A DNA stretch of 64,000 bases from Flaccisagitta enflata (lineage: Eukaryota > Chaetognatha > Sagittoidea > Aphragmophora): contig OZ231126.1 in the NCBI GenBank assembly GCA_965153355.1, positions 74,710,001 through 74,774,000 on the forward strand, read 5' to 3'. The notes beneath the pieces are model-generated. The model saw nothing but the letters and a program-made list of their open reading frames with translations, was not told the DNA's origin and did no database searches. Numbering within the stretch: position 1 is the first letter of the stretch; each line of letters opens with the position of its first letter. Positions 58,765 through 64,000 of the stretch are shown piece after piece. The position numbers and the translations under genes are program-made.

Positions 58765-59097
58765 GCAGCGACCCCAAAGGGGACGAAGTCCTTTAGAACA
58801 CAGGGGACTTCTGTTCATTTATCCGTTCATTCAGCCTTCCCAGGCCCTCTCAGGCCTAAATTCTGCCCTCCCGGGCCTGAAATATGCCTTCTCATGCCTT
58901 GAAACTGCCCTCTTAGGCCTGAAATAAGTCCTCTTAGGCCTTAAATCTTTTCTCGCAGATTCCGAACCTGAGAGGGCAGATTTCAGGCTTGAGAGGGCAG
59001 ATTTCAGGGCTGAGAGGGCCTGGGGGGAGAGCGGACTAAAGACTGAACGGAAGTCCCCTGTGTTCTACTGGACTTCGTCCTTTGGGCCGCTGCCCTG
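58765..59097. repeat. GGCCTGAAAT minisatellite with GGGCAGCG inverted flanks
   Basis: Inverted flanks GGGCAGCGACCCCAAAGGGG and GTCCTTTGGGCCGCTGCCC plus AGTCCCCTGTGTTCTA enclose about ten 19-20 bp units with core CTCAGGCCTGAAAT. Copy at 60093-60427. Confidence 0.85.
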
Positions 59098-59204
59098 CTT
59101 CCCCCATTCTGATTCACAACCATGCAAAGCAGGACAATGAAAGGAGAGGGAGAAGTGATGGTGGTCGGCCAAAAACGTGACAGAGAGGTGAAGAGATATC
59201 CTCA

Positions 59205-59245
59205 TCCTCATCCTCATGATGATGATGATGATGATGATGATGATG

Positions 59246-59276
<31 letters not shown>

Positions 59277-59340
59277 GGATGATTGATGATGATGAATATG
59301 ATGATGATGATGATGTGATGATGATGATGATGATAATGAT
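59205..59340. repeat. (ATG)n microsatellite
   Basis: GATGAT repeats with small interruptions; further tracts at 59480-59630, 60545-60700 and 60840-61050. Confidence 0.95.
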
Positions 59341-59343
59341 GAT

Positions 59344-59475
59344 TAGGAGATGTGGAAGCGATTGACCGCTTCAATTTGGAGGATGGGATAGCTACTAGTA
59401 TTTGAACTGTAAAATGGAGAGCGGGCGGAAGCGGAAGCGGTGGAAGCGGCATGACCGACGCTTCCATCTCTTGTC
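59344..59475. mobile_element. Short hAT-like MITE, degraded
   Basis: TAGGAGATGTGGAAGCG left end, GCGGAAGCGGAAGCGG core; right end eroded (CGCTTCCATCTCTT). Confidence 0.7.
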
Positions 59476-59591
59476 CGGATATGATGATTTTGTTTCTGGT
59501 GATGATGGATGATGATGGATGATGATGAATATGATGATGATGATGATGACGGTTATGATGATAGATGATGATTATGATGATTATGATGATT

Positions 59592-59622
<31 letters not shown>

Positions 59623-60092
59623 CGATGATGACTTAGAATGACTTAGAATGACTTAAAATGACTTAAAATGCCTGAGAATGACTTGAAATAACTTCGAATG
59701 ACTTAAAATAACAAAATCACCTAATGACCAAAAATGACTTAGAATGACTTAAAATGACTTAAAATGACTTAGATTGACTTAGAATGCCTTCAAATTACTT
59801 AGAATGACTAAAAATGACTTAAAGAAATAAAAGTGATAAAAAAGTAAAATGGGACCAACTGACCAACCAACCGACCAACCAATGAAAAAGCGGGTTGTGG
59901 AGTCGTGCGCACGCGACTAAAATGAAAGAAAGAATTAAAGAAAGGAAGAAGGATAGAAAGAAAGCAAGTAAGAGAGAAAGAAAGAAAGAATAAGAAAGAA
60001 GTAAATGCAGATACATCCCAAGAAGATCGGAAATCCGCCTGAAACGGAATTCTGATTTTTGTCCCATCATGCCATTTCATTCCATTTTTGGG

Positions 60093-60427
60093 CAGCGACC
60101 CCAAAGGGGACGAAGTCCTTTAGAACACAGGGGACTTCTGTTCATTTATCCGTTCATTCAGCCTTCCCAGGCCCTCTCAGGCCTAAATTCTGCCCTCCCG
60201 GGCCTGAAATATGCCTTCTCATGCCTTGAAACTGCCCTCTTAGGCCTGAAATAAGTCCTCTTAGGCCTTAAATCTTTTCTCGCAGATTCCGAACCTGAGA
60301 GGGCAGATTTCAGGCTTGAGAGGGCAGATTTCAGGGCTGAGAGGGCCTGGGGGCGGGCGGACGTAAAAACTGAACGGAAATCCCCTGTGTTCTACTGGAC
60401 TTTGTCCCCTTTGGCGCCGCTGCCCTG
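60093..60427. repeat. GGCCTGAAAT minisatellite, second copy
   Basis: Duplicate of 58765-59097 within unit 2. Confidence 0.85.
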
Positions 60428-60545
60428 CTTCCCCCATTCTGATTCACAACCATGCAAAGCAGGACAATGAAAGGAGAGGGAGAAGTGATGGTGGTCGGCC
60501 AAAAACGTGACAGAGAGGTGAAGAGATATCCTCATCCTCATCCTC

Positions 60546-60589
<44 letters not shown>

Positions 60590-60591
60590 AT

Positions 60592-60622
<31 letters not shown>

Positions 60623-60702
60623 GGATGATGATGGATGATGATGAATATGATGATGATGATGATGATGATAATGATGATGATGATGATGATGATATTGATG
60701 AT

Positions 60703-60838
60703 TAGGGATGTGGAAGCGATTGACCGCTTCCAATTTGGAGGATGGGATAGCTACTAGTATTTGAACTGTAAAATGGAAGCGGAAGCGGAAGCGGAAGCGG
60801 TGGAAGCGGCATGAAAATCGACCGCTTCCACATCCCTA
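60703..60838. mobile_element. Short hAT-like MITE, intact ends
   Basis: 136 bp with inverted ends TAGGGATGTGGAAGCG, inside an ATG microsatellite that hides the target duplication. Ends fit YARNG. Same GGAAGC hexamers as 52280-53612. Confidence 0.85.
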
Positions 60839-61098
60839 ATGATGATGATGATGATGTTGGTGATGGTGATGATGATGGATGATGATGGATGATGATGAAT
60901 ATGATGATGATGATGATGACGGTTATGATGATAGATGATGATTATGATGATTATGATGATGATGATGATGATGACGATGATGATGACGATGGTGATGATG
61001 ATGGATGATGATTATGATGATTATGATGAAGATAGTGATGACGATGATAAAGGGAGCGAACACCAAACCAATTGGAAATCGCTAACCTGTTATATTGC

Positions 61099-61100
<2 letters not shown>

Positions 61101-61180
<80 letters not shown>
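61101..61180. repeat. (CT)n microsatellite
   Basis: Pure CT. Confidence 0.97.
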
Positions 61181-61183
<3 letters not shown>

Positions 61184-61675
61184 GCCCGGGTGGAGAAGAG
61201 ATGAAGGGAAGAGAAAGGGGATTGTATTTGAGCCTCGCTATAGTCGTTCATTTCAGGATTTTCTCTCCCCCCCCCTGTACTCCCCATATAGTAGTATTTT
61301 GGTTTGATTAGTATAAGATAGCTTTGTGGTGACTAAATTTGAATTTTCAGTATTGCCGAAAGTGTGATATCTTATATATCTTTCTTCATTTGGTTTCTCT
61401 ACCCTTTGATTTCCTTCCACGTTTCCAAATCCTTAGATTTTTTTCCCCCAACCCCTGCCAGGGGGGGGGGGGGAATATGCAACTATATACAGGCCTGTTG
61501 TTGATGTCGTTGCTCTCGGTCTTCTGTCATCATCGAATTTTCAATGATGGAAAGAAACGATGGTTGATGGCGCTTGATTTTTGTCATGGTCAATTTTAAT
61601 GAACCATGATCTGCCGAATATCTTTATTTGTAGTATCGATTTTTTACTGCTCTTTTCGTTGCTAGAGAAAACGAG
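61181..61675. other. Spacer with relative of the 50948 element
   Basis: 61400-61498 has CCTTTGATTTCC, C/G runs and ACTATATACAGGCCTG in inverse order. Otherwise unassigned. Confidence 0.5.
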
Positions 61676-61810
61676 GAAGCAAAAGAAGAAAAAGAAAAAG
61701 AAAAAGAAAAAGAAAAAGAAAAAGACAAAGACAAAGACAAAGACAAAGACAAAGAATAAAAAGAAGAAGAAGTAAAAGAAGAGAAAGAAGTAGAAAAAGA
61801 AGAAAAATGA
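61676..61810. repeat. (AAAAAG)n / (ACAAAG)n microsatellite
   Basis: A-rich hexamers then AAGAAG. Confidence 0.95.
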
Positions 61811-61889
61811 AAAAAAGCAACTCCCTTGTAGGATGGTTGATATCCATGAACATATCTTTAAGCTGTAATCGTGTTTCATTGAAAGAAAC

Positions 61890-62110
61890 GCGATTTGGAC
61901 CTCAAGGATGAGATTTAGGCCTCCAAGCTGGGATCTGGGCCTCCAGGCTGGGACTTGGGCATTGAAACTGGGGTTTAGGCCTGGAGACTGGAATTTGGGC
62001 CTCAAGACTGGGATTCGAGGGGGGGGGGCGGAGGAGAAGAAGAAGGAGAAAGTTCCCCATATGTGTGAAAGCATTGGTCATCGACCCCTTTGGGGCCGCT
62101 GCCCAAAGAC
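61890..62110. repeat. GGCCTCAAGACTGGGATTT minisatellite with GGCCGCTGCCC flank
   Basis: Six units of about 20 bp (61895-62015), then G8 and CCCCTTTGGGGCCGCTGCCC, the flank of the family at 58765. Confidence 0.8.
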
Positions 62111-62114
62111 CGTC

Positions 62115-62188
62115 CGACCAACCAACTGACCAACCATCCGGCGGACTGTCATAGCAGGATGAAGAGTCGCATTGCACGCCACTTAAAA
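62115..62188 (+). mobile_element. THE end fragment
   Basis: CCGACCAACCAACTGACC block and GTCGCATTGCACGCCACTTAAAA hairpin relic. Confidence 0.55.
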
Positions 62189-62197
62189 GATATTTTT

Positions 62198-62310
62198 AGA
62201 TGCGTCCTGCATCTCTATGGGAGGCTCTGTCCGTTGGTCCGTCCGTGGCGTTTTTTTTTATGTATAAGGTAAAATCGAGCCAAACCCGGCAAGTTGTGTA
62301 TTCGACCTTG
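62198..62310 (-). mobile_element. THE element, subfamily GATGC
   Basis: Hairpin AGATGCGTCCTGCATCT after T5, CTCTATGGGAGGC, GTCCGTCC block; ends GTGTATTCGACCTTG. Fourth compensated stem type. No matching distal motif seen in this copy. Confidence 0.7.
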
Positions 62311-62518
62311 ATAATGAAGAAACAGATGAGTGAATGAACAAAAAAATGAATGAATGAATGAATGAATGTCATGGTTAAGTCAAGTATTACTCAGATCTCG
62401 GCATTCTTTTCTTCTCTTTTTAAATTCAAATGTTGAAATTTTGAAGTATTTGTTGTAATTTGAAGCAAAAACAAGCAAGGGATGTTCAAGCATTCAAGCG
62501 TTTTAATAATTTGTTTTT
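62311..62518. other. Spacer
   Basis: AATG repeats at 62338-62368; otherwise unassigned. Confidence 0.5.
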
Positions 62519-62710
62519 AGTCGCGTGCACGCGACTCTACAACCCGCTTTGTCCGTCCGTCCGTTGAGCGGTCCCCATTTTACTTTTTTTTTTTTTTATG
62601 ATTTTATGATTTATGATTTTATGATTTTATTTCTTTGACCTCGCTGCTCCTGCCAAAATGGTCTAGTGACCTCAAATATGGCCCCTGCCCACCCGCACGC
62701 GACTTCGGTA
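62519..62710 (-). mobile_element. THE element truncated by (GAA)n
   Basis: Perfect hairpin AGTCGCGTGCACGCGACT, GTCCGTCC block, TTTATGAT repeats, distal GCACGCGACTTCGGTA. The CCGGCCTTG end is replaced by a GAA array. Confidence 0.88.
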
Positions 62711-62907
62711 GAAGAGGAAGAGGAAGAAGAAGAAGAAGAAGAAGAAGAAGAAGAAGAAGAAGAGAAAGAAGAGGAAGAAAAAGAAGAAAAAAAAGAGGAA
62801 AAAGAAGAAGAAGAAGAAAAAGAAGAAGAAGAAGAAGAAGAAGAAGAAAAAGAAAAAGAAGAAGAAGAAGAAGAAGAAGAAGAAGAAGAAGAAGAAGAAG
62901 AAAAAGA
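62711..62907. repeat. (GAA)n microsatellite
   Basis: GAA with AAA and GAG interruptions. Confidence 0.97.
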
Positions 62908-63011
62908 ACAACAAATGACGCAGAGTCACAATATTTTTGCGGACGGGTGGGCAGGGGCGTGCAATCCCCATTCACACCCCAACCCACCCAACATTCAAAC
63001 GTACACAAATC

Positions 63012-63043
<32 letters not shown>

Positions 63044-63128
63044 TGTTATGAAATTGAAATCGCGATCTAAAACCAAGCATGAATAAGGAAGAAAAAGGGA
63101 AGAAAAACCTTGACGCCACTATATTGAA

Positions 63129-63263
63129 CAAAGCCGGATACACGGCAATCCAGTCGCCGACGGTTGGGCAGTAGCAGTGATGTGAAAACCGATCGTAATT
63201 CAAAAATGTTACGGAGGGACGGAGGGACGGACCGACCGACCGAAACGGCAGGTTGTAGAGTCG
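63129..63263 (+). mobile_element. THE element, subfamily TCGCGGAC, hairpin truncated
   Basis: CAAAGCCGGATACACGGCAA start, AGTCGCCGACGG motif, GGACGGAGGG block; stops at GAGTCGG, so the second stem arm is missing. Confidence 0.8.
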
Positions 63264-63329
63264 GCAAAATAATGATAGCTCGTTTTTGTTTTCATTTTTG
63301 TTTTTGTCGTTCACGTAAATGTTTATGTT

Positions 63330-63754
<425 letters not shown>

Positions 63755-63874
63755 AAAAGTTCCCCATTCCCCGCCGCTTGGCCAGGTTCATAAAAGTCGA
63801 TGTATGCTCGCAGCTTTGATTCTACAAATTTCTAGAATCTATGTTGATCAGGACCTTTGAAGTTGCCTGAGTGA

Positions 63875-63876
<2 letters not shown>

Positions 63877-63921
<45 letters not shown>

Positions 63922-63930
63922 TCTCTCTCT

Positions 63931-64000
<70 letters not shown>
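63877..64000. repeat. (GT)n(CT)n microsatellite
   Basis: GT to 63920, then CT to the window end. Confidence 0.97.

Larger units (their letters stand above)
58297..59629 (+). repeat. Tandem duplication, unit 1 (1.33 kb)
   Basis: Near-identical to 59630-61010 with offset 1327-1330 bp; the same frames recur residue for residue. Differences cluster in the GC-rich block near 59025 and in ATG repeat lengths. Confidence 0.93.
59630..61010 (+). repeat. Tandem duplication, unit 2
   Basis: Second copy of 58297-59629. Starts inside the THE body (TGACTTAGAATGACTTAG), which follows an ATG repeat at the junction. Confidence 0.93.

Noticed and set aside
58481-60104. Identical 98-residue frames in both duplicated units
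   Set aside because: Identity reflects recent DNA duplication, not coding constraint; the frames run through a THE end and GAAA repeats.

Overview
The window is nuclear DNA of a eukaryote, most likely an invertebrate metazoan. The reasons are a spliced single-copy gene for a RING-CH (MARCH-type) membrane E3 ligase at 43927-46985, a two-ORF Jockey-like LINE, remnants or small derivatives that look like Tc1/mariner, hAT and Helitron elements, a tRNA-derived sequence, and very dense microsatellites: (GA)n, (CA)n, (GTT)n, (GAT)n and (CAC)n. No bacterial operon, rRNA gene or CRISPR array is present. I cannot name the species.

Layout. A telomere-like array (645-1080) borders one end of a giant inverted repeat. 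The left arm is about 1181-19336 and the right arm about 30050-43745. Each arm is about 8 kb once arm-specific insertions are removed, and the spacer is about 10.7 kb. Because the arms are diverged copies of the same DNA, several insertions present in only one arm have their empty site preserved in the other. This fixes element borders and target-site behaviour: a LINE insertion at 3915-13457 (10-bp direct repeat, at least 8 bp of it true duplication), a truncated LINE at 2029-2532 (8-bp duplication), a TIR element at 40370-40982 (TA), a Helitron-like element at 34959-35892 (A|T site, no duplication) and a terminal-hairpin element at 42474-42626 (inside an A tract). The LINE carries intact ORF1 and ORF2, but a 4.3-kb foldback element (4644-8985) sits exactly at the ORF2 stop codon.

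To the right of the arms lies the only convincing host gene, the MARCH-type ligase. It is hemmed in by small TA-flanked MITEs, one ending nine bases before the start codon and one ending 19 bases before the second exon. From 47 kb to the end the DNA is a mosaic of satellites, small transposons, a hAT-like element with 8-bp target duplication (52280-53612), one candidate minus-strand exon (49212-49446), a LINE fragment (50456-50677) and a recent 1.33-kb tandem duplication (58297-61010).

The most unusual component is a family of 130-330 bp elements with at least 20 copies or fragments. Each carries a terminal hairpin whose stem varies with compensation between subfamilies, and a motif near the opposite end that changes in step with it. 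Architecture and insertion behaviour resemble non-autonomous Helentron-type (HINE/DINE-1-like) elements, but that assignment is inference. They are called THE (terminal-hairpin elements) below.
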